Assembly: GCA_913065025.1 (NCBI GenBank) | Contig: CAJYAP010000006.1 | Coordinates: 1-45,733, forward strand | DNA length: 45,733 nucleotides | Source of the DNA: an uncultured Gammaproteobacteria bacterium | Lineage (GTDB): Bacteria; Pseudomonadota; Gammaproteobacteria; Poriferisulfidales; GCA-002705445 | Direction of reading: 5' to 3' | In this document: positions 1-9,800 of the stretch, in pieces | How the letters are laid out: each line of letters opens with the position of its first letter | Numbering within the stretch: the first letter of the stretch is position 1 | Notes under the pieces: model-generated | The model's database searches: none | Told to the model about the DNA's origin: nothing | The model's input: only the letters and a program-made list of their open reading frames with translations | Position numbers and translations under genes: made by a program

Positions 1-4
1 GTTT

Positions 5-145
5 TGGCTAGTTGACAATAAAGTTTAGTTTTTTCTCCTCCACTCAGTAAGAGCTAAACTTTTAAACGAATGATTTGAAGAAATTCTCCTTGTTCTTTTC
101 ATTCTTAAGATTTTAAACTTCAGTGTCAGCTAGCCATTTTTTCTT
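5..145 (+). ncRNA. candidate structured small RNA with intrinsic terminator
   Basis: The gap before the first gene folds as a three-way junction. A 12-bp closing stem pairs 6-17 (GGCTAGTTGACA) with 124-135 (TGTCAGCTAGCC), with one G-U pair. It encloses a 9-bp hairpin (20-28 with 54-62) and an interrupted hairpin (68-73 with 99-104, plus 78-82 with 93-97). The closing stem is followed at once by ATTTTTTCTT, which looks like an intrinsic terminator on the plus strand. Both hairpin loops are pyrimidine-rich and contain CTCC motifs (CTCCTCC at 35-41, TCTCC near 85-89), resembling anti-Shine-Dalgarno loops of some bacterial sRNAs. I do not recognise the family. It could instead be the 3' end of a longer upstream transcript, since only four bases precede it. 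Folding was done by eye. Confidence 0.4.
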
Positions 146-207
146 AAAGAGTTAAAATTTTAAATAGTTATATATAGTTTTTTTTAAATAATGTTTTAAA
201 GTAAATT

Positions 208-714
208 ATGAAAAAGTTTTTAACAACCATATTAATATTTTCTCTGTTTGTCTCTGTTCAAGCTTCAGATGATATCTTAGATCAAAAAAAATATTTAAAG
301 TCAGCGCTTGGGGTCAGTGTTCTACCTATGCATAAATATTTAATCATCAAAGATGAAGTTGAAGATGGCATCTACGAGATTCTGAAAGATTCGTATCATA
401 CCCCTGTGATTAAATACTGGAAAGTAGGCGATAAAGTTGCTTTTATTCTTGAAGCAATTGGCAAACACGAATTTATAACAACTGGTTATTTAGTTGAGAA
501 TAATAAAATATCAGATGCTAAAGTAATTACTTATAGAGAGAACTATGGTTATGAAGTAAAATATGATTATTTTATAAACCAAATTAAAGGGAATTCATTG
601 AAGACAAGCAACAAGTTGTCCAAAAAACTTGCAAATATTTCAGGTGCTACAATGTCTGTGAATTCTATGAGAAAACTTTCCAAACTATCATTATTTTTGT
701 ATACAAAGATTTAG
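208..714 (+). CDS. exported FMN-binding domain protein
   Basis: This 168-residue protein begins with a signal peptide (MKKFLTTILIFSLFVSVQAS, probable cleavage near residue 19). Near its C-terminus is SGATMS (residues 145-150), which matches the FMN-binding domain flavinylation motif (S/T-G-A-T) known from NqrC and RnfG. By family analogy Thr148 would carry covalent FMN, attached by an ApbE transferase. An apbE-like gene lies convergently next door, overlapping by four bases, and supplies the expected modifying enzyme. A PepSY-type membrane protein follows. I infer a periplasmic flavoprotein that shuttles electrons. The usual acidic residue upstream of the motif is not clear, so flavinylation is not certain. 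The start is the ATG that gives the signal peptide. Confidence 0.75.
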   Translation: MKKFLTTILIFSLFVSVQASDDILDQKKYLKSALGVSVLPMHKYLIIKDEVEDGIYEILKDSYHTPVIKYWKVGDKVAFILEAIGKHEFITTGYLVENNKISDAKVITYRENYGYEVKYDYFINQIKGNSLKTSNKLSKKLANISGATMSVNSMRKLSKLSLFLYTKI

Positions 715-1694
715 TCACTCAAATATTTCGAAAATTCAGTAGAGTATCTTTTTTCTAGCTTCCCATTTTTCATTACAGTTAACATAGAAGCTATGCCATT
801 TGAATTTGAAAAATTAATAATCTTTTTAGGATTCATGGCTATAAGTCCTGTGGCAAGACCATCAGCAATAGCGCACTCTTTGTGAATCACTGAAACAAGA
901 ATATTTAAGTTAGACACATTCTGAAGTGTCTTAGGATTTGTAATATGGCTTATTTCTAAACCCTCAAAATTAATAGTATCTATATATGTTCCAGATGTAG
1001 CAATAGAATTATTGTTCAGCAATACCTCTTCAATATATTGTTGATTATTAGTCGGGTCGTCGATAGCGATAGCTATGGCGTCTTCATATCTACTATAAGT
1101 TTTTATTTCACCACCAACATTAATTACAAAATTAGATATATTTTTTGATAGTAAATAATTATAAACGAGATCAACCGCATACCCCTTTGCTATTCCGGAT
1201 AAATCAATATTTACATGGGAAAATGGTTTTTTAATAAGATTATTACCTGATAAGACAATATCTTTGTAGGTATAATTCCTCTTTATATTTTTATTTCTAT
1301 TTTTTTTATCCAAGTAAAAACCTTTGGAAATTTTTATATCACCTAGTGTTATATCAAAGTACCCATTTGTTATATCGCCAACAATTTTTGCCTTATGAAT
1401 AATATTAAATAAATTAGAAGAAACAGATTTAAAAGTATTACCTTTAAATTCATTTAGAGCAGAGATCTCAGAAGTATTTTTATAGTTTGAAGCTGAATTA
1501 TCAATAATATTAAAAATATATTTAATATCTGAATGAATTTCACTTGGGTTTATAATTTTATCATTTTCTATAGAGATGTAATAAATTGCTCCAAAAGCAT
1601 TACCTCTTAATTCATAGTATTTATTAGCGCTGCATGCCATTAGGTGAGAAAAACAAAAAATTAAAAGAAATATTTTAAGCTTGTAGTAAGTCAT
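711..1694 (-). CDS. apbE: FAD:protein FMN transferase, ApbE family lipoprotein
   Basis: ApbE proteins cleave FAD and attach FMN covalently to Thr/Ser in target flavoproteins, in the periplasm and with Mg2+. The 327-residue length fits. The N-terminus has a signal peptide and lipobox (LMAC, Cys21), so it is probably a lipoprotein. Family motifs are visible: DLSGIAKGYAVD in the centre, NVGGEI, ATSGTY, SHITNPKT and ADGLATGL near the C-terminus. Its stop overlaps the stop of the convergent FMN-binding protein, the likely substrate. The divergent upstream gene is a PepSY-TM protein. Together they form a compact flavin electron-transfer module. Confidence 0.9.
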   Translation of the reverse strand: MTYYKLKIFLLIFCFSHLMACSANKYYELRGNAFGAIYYISIENDKIINPSEIHSDIKYIFNIIDNSASNYKNTSEISALNEFKGNTFKSVSSNLFNIIHKAKIVGDITNGYFDITLGDIKISKGFYLDKKNRNKNIKRNYTYKDIVLSGNNLIKKPFSHVNIDLSGIAKGYAVDLVYNYLLSKNISNFVINVGGEIKTYSRYEDAIAIAIDDPTNNQQYIEEVLLNNNSIATSGTYIDTINFEGLEISHITNPKTLQNVSNLNILVSVIHKECAIADGLATGLIAMNPKKIINFSNSNGIASMLTVMKNGKLEKRYSTEFSKYLSD

Positions 1695-1779
1695 ATTTTT
1701 AAAATAATGTTATTGAATTAATTATAGCAAAATAGCCAAGAAGTATCTTTTTTATATAATACAAATTATAATTATATCT

Positions 1780-2391
1780 ATGATAATAAAAATACATAGA
1801 TTTCTTGGCATAACGCTGGTCTTATTTGTAATAGTTTTATCTATCACTGGCACATTACTTCAACATGCCGATGATTTTAATATAAGGCAGAAATATGCAT
1901 CTAGCTCAATTGCTAAAAGTTTTTATAACATTCAACCATGTGAAATTAAATCATTTCAATTAGAAAATAAATGGCTATCAATATGCAATAGTAATTTATA
2001 TTTTGAGACTAAGAAAATTGCAGATAATATTAACTTAGTAACAGCAGCTTATGTAAAGAATGGGAAATATCATATTCAATATGATAATCATGAAGTAGTC
2101 GTGAATAAAGATTCAGAGATATTAGGAATCAAGCATGTTGATGCCAACACAATAGATTCAAAAAATAAGGTAACCTTAAGTACAAAAAATATTCCAGAAA
2201 AACATAAAAACATTATTGAAAATAAAAGCATTGGTAAAACAATAACTTATGAAAGGATCATTGTTGATATTCACTCTGGTAGATTGTTTGGAGCAGTTGG
2301 CGTTACATTAGTTGATCTAGTAACCATAGGTATAATAATATTATCATTAACTGGAACCATAACGTGGTTTCGCCATAGAAAAGTATTCTAA
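1780..2391 (+). CDS. PepSY-associated transmembrane protein
   Basis: This 203-residue membrane protein has one hydrophobic helix at each end (about residues 8-27 and 173-195), each ending in S-(I/L)-TGT, with a soluble periplasmic part between. The N-terminal HRFLG and C-terminal HSGRLFG...LTGTITW(F)RHRK patterns are typical of short PepSY-associated TM proteins, which often sit beside flavin or haem reductases. His residues in the helix caps could bind haem, but that is not shown here. It is divergent from apbE with an 85-base shared upstream region. I infer it is the membrane partner that passes electrons to the FMN-binding protein at the start of the window. Confidence 0.7.
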   Translation: MIIKIHRFLGITLVLFVIVLSITGTLLQHADDFNIRQKYASSSIAKSFYNIQPCEIKSFQLENKWLSICNSNLYFETKKIADNINLVTAAYVKNGKYHIQYDNHEVVVNKDSEILGIKHVDANTIDSKNKVTLSTKNIPEKHKNIIENKSIGKTITYERIIVDIHSGRLFGAVGVTLVDLVTIGIIILSLTGTITWFRHRKVF

Positions 2392-2439
2392 ACTATGTGG
2401 CACTATAAATTACTATTATATTAGGATAAAATATTTACT

Positions 2440-3006
2440 GTGAAAGAAGAAAATAATATATCAGATGTAGAATTATCACTGATCTCAGCTATATCTAGTT
2501 TAGACAATAAACTTGAAGAGCTAGACCATAATATATCCTTATTAGCTAAGAGTAGTAAAGATGCCTCATCAGTTTTTGATGAAAAAGAAATGAGTAATAA
2601 GATCAAAGATCTTGAAAACAAGATTTCAGATTTAAGTGTCAAAGTAAATAATGAGAATAAAGGTAAAACAAATCAAAAATATTTAAATACAACGCCTTCT
2701 AATAAAGGAAGGTCCTTAAATCAGAAAAAAGGTTATGCTATAGCAGAAAATCTTAGATTGAAAAGAATTGATGCTATTGAAAAATCGTTAAATGATTTAA
2801 TTAATAGGTTTGATATTTATAATGCTTCAAACTTAGATAACACTATGACCGCGCCAAGTGATCAAGTAGTGAATACTGATCAATCACATTCTTCTACTGA
2901 AGAATTTTATATGAGGTCAAAAGGAATTTTTTTCGGGTTCCTTTTTTCTATAATTCTTGTATTTTTATTAATAATTGTGTCAACGGGTACTAATATTTTT
3001 AGTTAG
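2440..3006 (+). CDS. hypothetical coiled-coil protein with C-terminal membrane anchor
   Basis: I do not recognise this 188-residue protein. It starts at GTG with AGGAT about ten bases upstream. Residues 1-70 are rich in Glu, Lys, Asp and Ser with heptad-like leucine/isoleucine spacing (VELSLISAISSLDNKLEELD), suggesting coiled coil. A basic, low-complexity middle follows, and one strong transmembrane helix lies near the end (about 165-183). The predicted form is tail-anchored, with the coiled coil in the cytoplasm. The next gene follows after 17 bases and is a small membrane protein, so the two may be an operon. Function unknown. Confidence 0.6.
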   Translation: MKEENNISDVELSLISAISSLDNKLEELDHNISLLAKSSKDASSVFDEKEMSNKIKDLENKISDLSVKVNNENKGKTNQKYLNTTPSNKGRSLNQKKGYAIAENLRLKRIDAIEKSLNDLINRFDIYNASNLDNTMTAPSDQVVNTDQSHSSTEEFYMRSKGIFFGFLFSIILVFLLIIVSTGTNIFS

Positions 3007-3023
3007 AAATTAGGAAAATATTT

Positions 3024-3212
3024 GTGAACTTTATTCTAAATTTTTTATTATTTTTTATAGGATTATTTGTAAAAATGTTCTCTTATACTTTATTGACACT
3101 TTTATTTATATTTTTTGGTTTAATATTTTTAGTTTATATATATTTCGGTAATGATATTACTTTCATTATAGAGAAATTTCATGAAACAATTCCTCAAGCT
3201 ATAGCTATCTAG
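3024..3212 (+). CDS. hypothetical small membrane protein
   Basis: This 62-residue, very hydrophobic protein begins at GTG, with TAGGAAAA eight bases upstream as a ribosome binding site. About residues 3-42 are Phe/Leu/Ile-rich and can form two closely spaced membrane helices; a short amphipathic tail follows (NDITFIIEKFHETIP). It lies 17 bases after the tail-anchored coiled-coil gene, and its stop abuts the convergent rpoD stop. No family recognised. The good RBS and context support a real gene, but small hydrophobic ORFs in AT-rich DNA can be spurious. Confidence 0.5.
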   Translation: MNFILNFLLFFIGLFVKMFSYTLLTLLFIFFGLIFLVYIYFGNDITFIIEKFHETIPQAIAI

Positions 3213-5060
3213 TTATTCTAAATCAAGAAAGCTTTTTAATTGTTCAGAGCGACTTGGGTGCCTCAATTTTCTCAAAGCTTTGGCTTCTATTTGCCTAATT
3301 CGTTCTCTTGTTACATCAAATTGTTTACCTACTTCCTCTAAAGTATGGTCAGTATTCATGTCAATTCCAAATCTCATTCTCAGAACTTTGGCTTCACGAG
3401 GAGTTAATGAACCAAGAATACTTCTCGTTGCTTCACCAAGGCTTTCATTAGCAGCTGATTCCATAGGCGTTAGAATATTTCCATCTTCTATAAAATCTCC
3501 TAAATGAGAATCTTCATCATCACCAATTGGTGTTTCCATAGATATTGGCTCTTTAGCTATTTTAAGAACCTTGCGAATTTTGTCTTCTGGCATTGCCATT
3601 TTTATAGCAAGTTCTTCTGGAGAAGGTTCTTTTCCATTCTCTTGCGTCATCTGTCTAGAAATTCTATTAAGTTTATTTATAGTTTCTATCATATGCACAG
3701 GTATTCTGATAGTTCTAGCTTGGTCAGCTATAGATCTTGTTATTGCTTGTCTTATCCACCAGGTAGCGTACGTTGAAAATTTATATCCTCTTCTGTACTC
3801 AAATTTATCTACTGCCTTCATTAAACCTATATTACCTTCTTGTATTAAGTCTAAAAATTGTAAACCTCTATTCGTATATTTTTTAGCGATAGATATAACT
3901 AGTCGTAAATTAGCTTCAATCATTTCTTTTTTAGCACGTTTTGATTTTGCTTCACCAATAGACATCTTTCTATTTATTTCTTTAATTTCAATAACTGTTA
4001 AATTTGTTAGATCTTCTATCCTTTTAAGTTTTTTCTGAAACTTTTGTATTTCATCTTTGCTTTTTTTCAGTTTTGCAGAGTACTTTGGTTTTCCTTTAAG
4101 TCTATTTTGTACCCACGATAAGTTTGTGCTGTGTTCAGTAAAACTTTTTATAAATTCCCTTCTTGGCATTCCTGCTGAAGTAGCTAACTTTGCTATTTGC
4201 TTTTCATAATCTCTAATTTTTGATACAACCAATTTTAAATCATGTTTTAATTCTGTAAGTAATACTGGGACTATTCTAAATCTCATAAAATAATCAGCTG
4301 TTTTTTCTCTAGCTTTCAAAAGTTTTTTAGGGTCATTTTTTACAGCTGGTTGATTTGTCTTTTTATATAGTTTAATTAAAGAATCAAAGTGTAATTTTGC
4401 TTCCTCAGGATCAATACCAGTATCAACTTCTACCTCTTCCTCTTCCTCTTCCTCATCATCATTAGGGTCTTTGATTGTGTGGCTAGCTATCACTTCGTTG
4501 TCAGCATCAGGGTCAATAAATCCATTTAATAGATCGCTTAATTTTAATCTTTCAATTTCTTCATCATCATCATCGTCAGCATCGGGCTGGTCAATGACTA
4601 GAGCGTATGATGTTAAAAGTTTTTCTATCGTATTTGGGTAAAATGCAAGCGCGTGCGTTACTTGATTTAATCCCTCTTCAATTCTTTTGGCTATACTGAT
4701 CTCACCTTCTCTTGTTAGAAGATTTACAGTCCCCATTTCACGCATATACATACGAACTGGATCCGTGGTTCTTCCAAATTCCTGATCTACTGTAACAAGT
4801 GCCTGAGCCGCTTCTTCAGCCGCATCATCATCTGTTGATTGATTATCATCGCTTAAACTCAAAGAATCCTCATCAGGTGGTTGCTCTTGAACAATAATGC
4901 CCATTTCTGTAATCATATTGATAATATCTTCAATTTGATCAGAGTCCACGATTCCTTCAGGCAAATGATCATTCACTTCAGCATACGTAAGGTATCCTTG
5001 CTCTTTTCCTTTGGAAATAAGCTCCTTAATTTTTGTTTGTTGATCTTGATTAATTGCCAT
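3213..5060 (-). CDS. rpoD: RNA polymerase primary sigma factor RpoD (sigma-70)
   Basis: This is the vegetative sigma factor directing RNA polymerase to housekeeping promoters. At 615 residues it matches gammaproteobacterial sigma-70. It has region 1.1 at the N-terminus, an acidic non-conserved region with DDDDDEE and [12 protein letters not shown] stretches, and region 2 with the DNA-melting segment [20 protein letters not shown]. Region 3 follows, and region 4 carries the helix-turn-helix [22 protein letters not shown], split here only by naming. It lies 70 bases downstream of dnaG as in the classical rpsU-dnaG-rpoD operon, but rpsU is 15 kb away. A candidate promoter of its own sits in the dnaG-rpoD gap. 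Confidence 0.97.
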   Translation of the reverse strand: MAINQDQQTKIKELISKGKEQGYLTYAEVNDHLPEGIVDSDQIEDIINMITEMGIIVQEQPPDEDSLSLSDDNQSTDDDAAEEAAQALVTVDQEFGRTTDPVRMYMREMGTVNLLTREGEISIAKRIEEGLNQVTHALAFYPNTIEKLLTSYALVIDQPDADDDDDEEIERLKLSDLLNGFIDPDADNEVIASHTIKDPNDDEEEEEEEVEVDTGIDPEEAKLHFDSLIKLYKKTNQPAVKNDPKKLLKAREKTADYFMRFRIVPVLLTELKHDLKLVVSKIRDYEKQIAKLATSAGMPRREFIKSFTEHSTNLSWVQNRLKGKPKYSAKLKKSKDEIQKFQKKLKRIEDLTNLTVIEIKEINRKMSIGEAKSKRAKKEMIEANLRLVISIAKKYTNRGLQFLDLIQEGNIGLMKAVDKFEYRRGYKFSTYATWWIRQAITRSIADQARTIRIPVHMIETINKLNRISRQMTQENGKEPSPEELAIKMAMPEDKIRKVLKIAKEPISMETPIGDDEDSHLGDFIEDGNILTPMESAANESLGEATRSILGSLTPREAKVLRMRFGIDMNTDHTLEEVGKQFDVTRERIRQIEAKALRKLRHPSRSEQLKSFLDLE

Positions 5061-5103
5061 TTATACAGATTCGAATGTAATAAACATATTTTTAGGGAAA
5101 AGG

Positions 5104-5112
5104 ATTATACCA
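5104..5112 (-). promoter_or_regulatory. candidate extended -10 promoter of rpoD
   Basis: On the minus strand the dnaG-rpoD gap holds TGGTATAAT, a perfect TATAAT with a TGn extension. Transcription would start near 5097, about 37 bases before the rpoD ATG. No good -35 is seen at 17 bases. This would let rpoD be expressed independently of gltB-dnaG read-through. Confidence 0.5.
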
Positions 5113-5130
5113 TATAAAGTAAGATATATT

Positions 5131-6843
5131 TTAATAATTCTTTGCTTCCTCCTCAATTTCTCTTATTTCTTGCTGGGCAGTTGAAAACTCTTTTAAATTT
5201 GAAGGGTCAATATCCTTTAATTTAGATTTTAAGAAGTTTTTGATTGTTAGGCAAAGACATGCATTTAATTCTTTATCAGGATAATCATAATCAGTAATAG
5301 GCATTCTGCTAATTTTCTCCAAAGAAAGATAAGCTTGCTTATCATCTCTAAAATTTTCAAGTATTCCCCCTAATTTCATATTTTTATTTCTTTTTATTAA
5401 ATCAAGAATAGATTTAAGCAAAACAATTCCCTGATTATCTTTAATACGAAAATCATTTATTAAGTCTTCATTTATCTTGATATTCGGATTATGTAATAAA
5501 ATTAGTATAGCTTTTTGCAGAGGTGAAGTTGTTTTATATTGCTTATTATTAACAATAGTTTTTTGTTTATGATTTTCAGCGATATATTTAACTCCAACTT
5601 TTTCTTTTAAAAATTCATAAATAATATCTTTGAGAATTTTTGCATTTAATTTATTTAAAAGTGCATCTGCTTTTTGTAAATATTGTGTTTTTCCAGCAGC
5701 TGTATTTAAGTCTGTTTCCTTAGAAAATTTTATATAAATGAATTCTTCAATACTGATCTTTTTGTTAACACATTCATTCCATAATTTAATACCACCTTTC
5801 TCAATAATATTATCTGGATCATGATTTTCCGGAAGAAAAACAAAACTTATTGCGTCGCCATCTTTAATAACTGGCATAATATTTTCTACACCTTGCCACG
5901 CAGCTTTCTCTCCAGCTTTATCTCCATCAAAGCAACAAATAATTTCCCTAGTATATTTAAAGCACTGTATAAGGTTTTCTTGCGTTACTGCTGTTCCTAG
6001 AGTTGCAACTGAATTTTTAATGCCTGCTTGGTATAACTTAATAACATCCATATATCCTTCAACAATATATAAAAATTCTTTAGAGTCTTTGTCTTGTTTT
6101 GCTAAATGCAGGTTATATAAAACTCTTTTTTTGCTAAATAAAGAGGTCTCGGGAGAATTCATATACTTTGCCATAGGTTTTTCTTTATCTTCTTTTAATA
6201 TTCTTCCCCCAAATGCTATTATATTTCCAGATTGATCATGTATTGGAAACATGATTCTATCTCTAAATTTATCGTAAGAATTTTTATCTTTTTTTACAAT
6301 TAACCCTGCATCTAACAAGTTAGATTCTGTGTAAGCGTCACTCAAAGATTTATTTATAACTTGAAAATCGTCTTCCGCATAGCCAATTTGAAATTTTTTT
6401 GCAGTTTCCCCTGAGATCTTTCTTTCTTTAAGGTAGGAAATTGCATTTTCGGAATTTTTTAACTGATTTTCAAAAATTTTCTTTGCATCGTTTAACGAAT
6501 CTTTTAGAATTTTTCTAGCTTCATATATTTTACTGGTCTCTTTATCCCTAGGAATCTCAATTCCTAGAGTATTGGCAATAGATTCTATGGCCTCTGGGTA
6601 AGTTTTGTTAGTATGGTCCATGACAAACCCAATAGCATTTCCATGGGCTCCGCAGCCAAAGCAGTGGAAAAATTGTTTGTTTTCACTAACACTAAAAGAA
6701 GAAGTCTTTTCACTATGGAATGGGCATCTAGCCCAATAGTCGTTTCCTTTTTTTTCTAACTTTATATAATTACCGATTATGTCTACAATATTTGCTTTAT
6801 CTATTAAGCTGTCTATAAAATCCTTCGGTATACTTTTAGCCAT
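5131..6843 (-). CDS. dnaG: DNA primase DnaG
   Basis: DnaG synthesises RNA primers at the replication fork. The 570-residue protein starts with the zinc-binding domain (C40, H43, C61, C64; motif CPFHSEKTSSF...FHCFGCGAHG). The TOPRIM catalytic core follows, with VEGYMDV, ATLGTAVT and the acidic metal site CFDGDKAGEKAA. The C-terminal part is the divergent DnaB-helicase interaction domain. It begins one base after the gltB stop (TAA-A-ATG), so it must share the gltB transcript unless an internal promoter exists. This places primase behind the glutamine riboswitch of gltB, which is not the usual arrangement. Confidence 0.96.
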   Translation of the reverse strand: MAKSIPKDFIDSLIDKANIVDIIGNYIKLEKKGNDYWARCPFHSEKTSSFSVSENKQFFHCFGCGAHGNAIGFVMDHTNKTYPEAIESIANTLGIEIPRDKETSKIYEARKILKDSLNDAKKIFENQLKNSENAISYLKERKISGETAKKFQIGYAEDDFQVINKSLSDAYTESNLLDAGLIVKKDKNSYDKFRDRIMFPIHDQSGNIIAFGGRILKEDKEKPMAKYMNSPETSLFSKKRVLYNLHLAKQDKDSKEFLYIVEGYMDVIKLYQAGIKNSVATLGTAVTQENLIQCFKYTREIICCFDGDKAGEKAAWQGVENIMPVIKDGDAISFVFLPENHDPDNIIEKGGIKLWNECVNKKISIEEFIYIKFSKETDLNTAAGKTQYLQKADALLNKLNAKILKDIIYEFLKEKVGVKYIAENHKQKTIVNNKQYKTTSPLQKAILILLHNPNIKINEDLINDFRIKDNQGIVLLKSILDLIKRNKNMKLGGILENFRDDKQAYLSLEKISRMPITDYDYPDKELNACLCLTIKNFLKSKLKDIDPSNLKEFSTAQQEIREIEEEAKNY

Positions 6844-6844
6844 T

Positions 6845-9800
6845 TTATGCAGCTACACTATCTTTATTAAATATCTCTTCAATTTTAATAGCTTTAGGTT
6901 TTACTATTAAAAATTTTTCAATATAATCATCAAAATTTTCTAGTATATTTCTTGCCCATTCGCTATTTGTTTTGTCTAAGAAATCCATAATTGAATTCTT
7001 CAAAAAAGTTTCTTGATAAGGGTTTTTGTTTCTATTAATTTTTAGCGTTTCAACTAACTCAGGATTATATCTATCTTTAAATGTTCCATCTTCGTCTAAA
7101 ACTATTGCGAATCCTCCAGACATACCTGCTCCAAAGTTAACTCCAGTTTTACCAAGAACTATAACAATCCCATTCGTCATGTATTCGCACCCATGATCCC
7201 CAACACCTTCAACAATAGCTGTGGCTCCAGAATTTCGAACAGCGAATCTTTCTCCAGCAATACCCGCAGCATAAAGTTTTCCACCGGTAGCTCCATACAT
7301 ACATGTATTACCAATAATAACTGATTCATTAGATTTATAACTAACATCTTTTGGAGGATATATAACTATTTCTCCAGCAGCCATACCTTTACCTACGTAA
7401 TCATTTGCATCGCCTTCTAAAGTTAGGTTTAATCCTCCTGCATTCCATACCCCAAAACTTTGACCAGCTGTCCCCTTGAAAGCAATATTTATAGGGTTTT
7501 CAGCCATACGATAATTCCCATGTATTTTTGCTATGGAACCTGAGATACTTGCTCCAACAGATCTGTCAGTATTTTTTATATTATAGCTAAAACTACCGCC
7601 TAATTTTTTTTGGATCACATCTTTTGTATCTTTATCAATTTTTCTAGATAGGTCAGCTTTATCCCAAGGTGTATTATTTTCAACTTCACATATATGAGAA
7701 ATATCTTTATCAACATTAGCATCTGAAATAATTGGATCTACAATTAAATTTTTTAATTTACCATTTTCAAATTTTTTAACTTCGAGATTACTAGTCTGCC
7801 CAATAATATCAGATAATTTCTTGTACCCTAAACTTGCTAAAATTCCTCGAGTTTCTTCTGCAATAAATTTAAAATAATTCATAACCATTTCGTCTTTGCC
7901 TATAAAATGATATTTTCTTAGTACTTGGTTTTGTGTTGCAACCCCAGTTGCACAATTATTTAAGTGACAAATTCTTAAATATTTGCAACCCATTGCTATC
8001 ATTGGGCCAGTACCAAAACCAAAACTTTCTGCACCAAGGATGGCTGCTTTAACTACATCTACCCCAGTCTTTAAACCACCATCTGCTTGCAACCTTACAT
8101 TCTTTCTTAGATTATTAGCTCTTAATGTTTGATGTGTTTCTGATAATCCCATTTCCCAAGGTCCCCCAGCATATTTTATGCTTGATAAAGGACTTGCTGC
8201 AGTACCGCCGTCATATCCAGATATTGTTATGAAATCTGCGTAAGCCTTGGCAACTCCAGCCGCTATTGTTCCAACTCCAGCCTCAGCTACTAATTTAACT
8301 GATACAAACGCAGTAGGGTTTACTTGTTTCAAATCAAAAATTAGTTGCGCTAAATCTTCTATAGAATAAATATCATGATGAGGTGGCGGTGATATTAATG
8401 TTATTCCAGGATTAGCATATCTTAAAGTTGCTATTAGTTTGTCAACTTTATCACCAGGAAGCTGTCCACCTTCTCCAGGCTTTGCTCCTTGAGCAATTTT
8501 AATTTGAATAACTTCTGCATTCACTAAATAGTGTGGAGTCACACCAAACCTGCCTGAGGCAACCTGCTTAATTTTTGAATTTTTATCAGTGTTAAACCTT
8601 TTTTGATCTTCACCACCTTCACCAGAATTTGATCTTCCACCCATTTTGTTCATAGCTTGAGCTAAAGTTTCATGAGCATCAGGTGATAACGCGCCTAATG
8701 ACATTCCAGCAGAATCAAATCTTAAGAGAATATTTTCTATAGGCTCAACATCTTGCAAGGGTATAGGTTTTCTAGAGCTTTTAAAATCCAACATATCTCT
8801 TAAAACCATTTTTTCTCTAGAGTGAACTATATCGCTATATTTTCTATAATCTTCATATTTGCCGCTTTTTACAGCATCTTGTAAAGTCTTAACAACATCT
8901 GGGTTATAAGCATGGAACTCTTCTCCATGAACATATTTTAATAAGCCACCTTGTTTAATATTTTTTCTTTGGCTCCAAGTATTTTTTGCTAACTGCATTT
9001 GATCACTCTCTAGGTCACGAAATGTTGTCCCAGAAAGTCTATTTGTTGTATCGCAGAAGCATAAGTCCACGATTTCTTGATTTAATCCAACGCATTCAAA
9101 CAACTGAGATCCTCTATAACTAGCAATAGTTGAAATCCCCATCTTAGAGAGTATTTTATAAAGACCTTTATTTATTCCTTGTCTATAATTTCTAGTTGCT
9201 TGGAAAAATTCTGCGTTATCATCTGATTTTTCGATTATCATACTATTTAAGGATTGATAAGCTAGATAAGGATAAATAGCTGTCGCTCCATAGCCAATTA
9301 ATGCAGCGCAGTGATGAGAATCTCTAGCTGTAGCAGTTTCCACTATGATATTTGCTTTTGTTCTTAAGCCACTTTTAATTAATGCATGATGAACTGCGCC
9401 AGTTCCTAGTAAAGCGTGAATAGGAAGTTTTCCTTTCTTAATTTCTTTATCACTTAAAATTATAAATACTTTATTGCTCTTCACAGCTTCGATTGCTTTA
9501 CGAGTCAGGTTGCTAATAGCATCCTCAAGTTTTATATCAGCATCATAGTTTAGATCTAGTACTTTATAAGTAAATTTTTTGTTCTTAAGTTCTTGAAGTT
9601 GTCTAAACTTCCTGTAAGACAAAATTGGAGATTCTATTGTTAATCTATGAGCGTGCTTTGAGCCTTCTTCAAATATATTTAAATCTGGACCAAGGTAGGT
9701 TTCTAATGACATCACATTGCTTTCTCTGATTGGATCAATAGGAGGGTTGGTTACTTGAGCAAACTGCTGTCTAAAATAATCGTACAAAGATCTTATCTCG

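Noticed and set aside
3280-4038. Open frames on the plus strand inside rpoD
   Set aside because: They are antisense shadows of a clearly conserved rpoD reading frame and have no family-like sequence or RBS.
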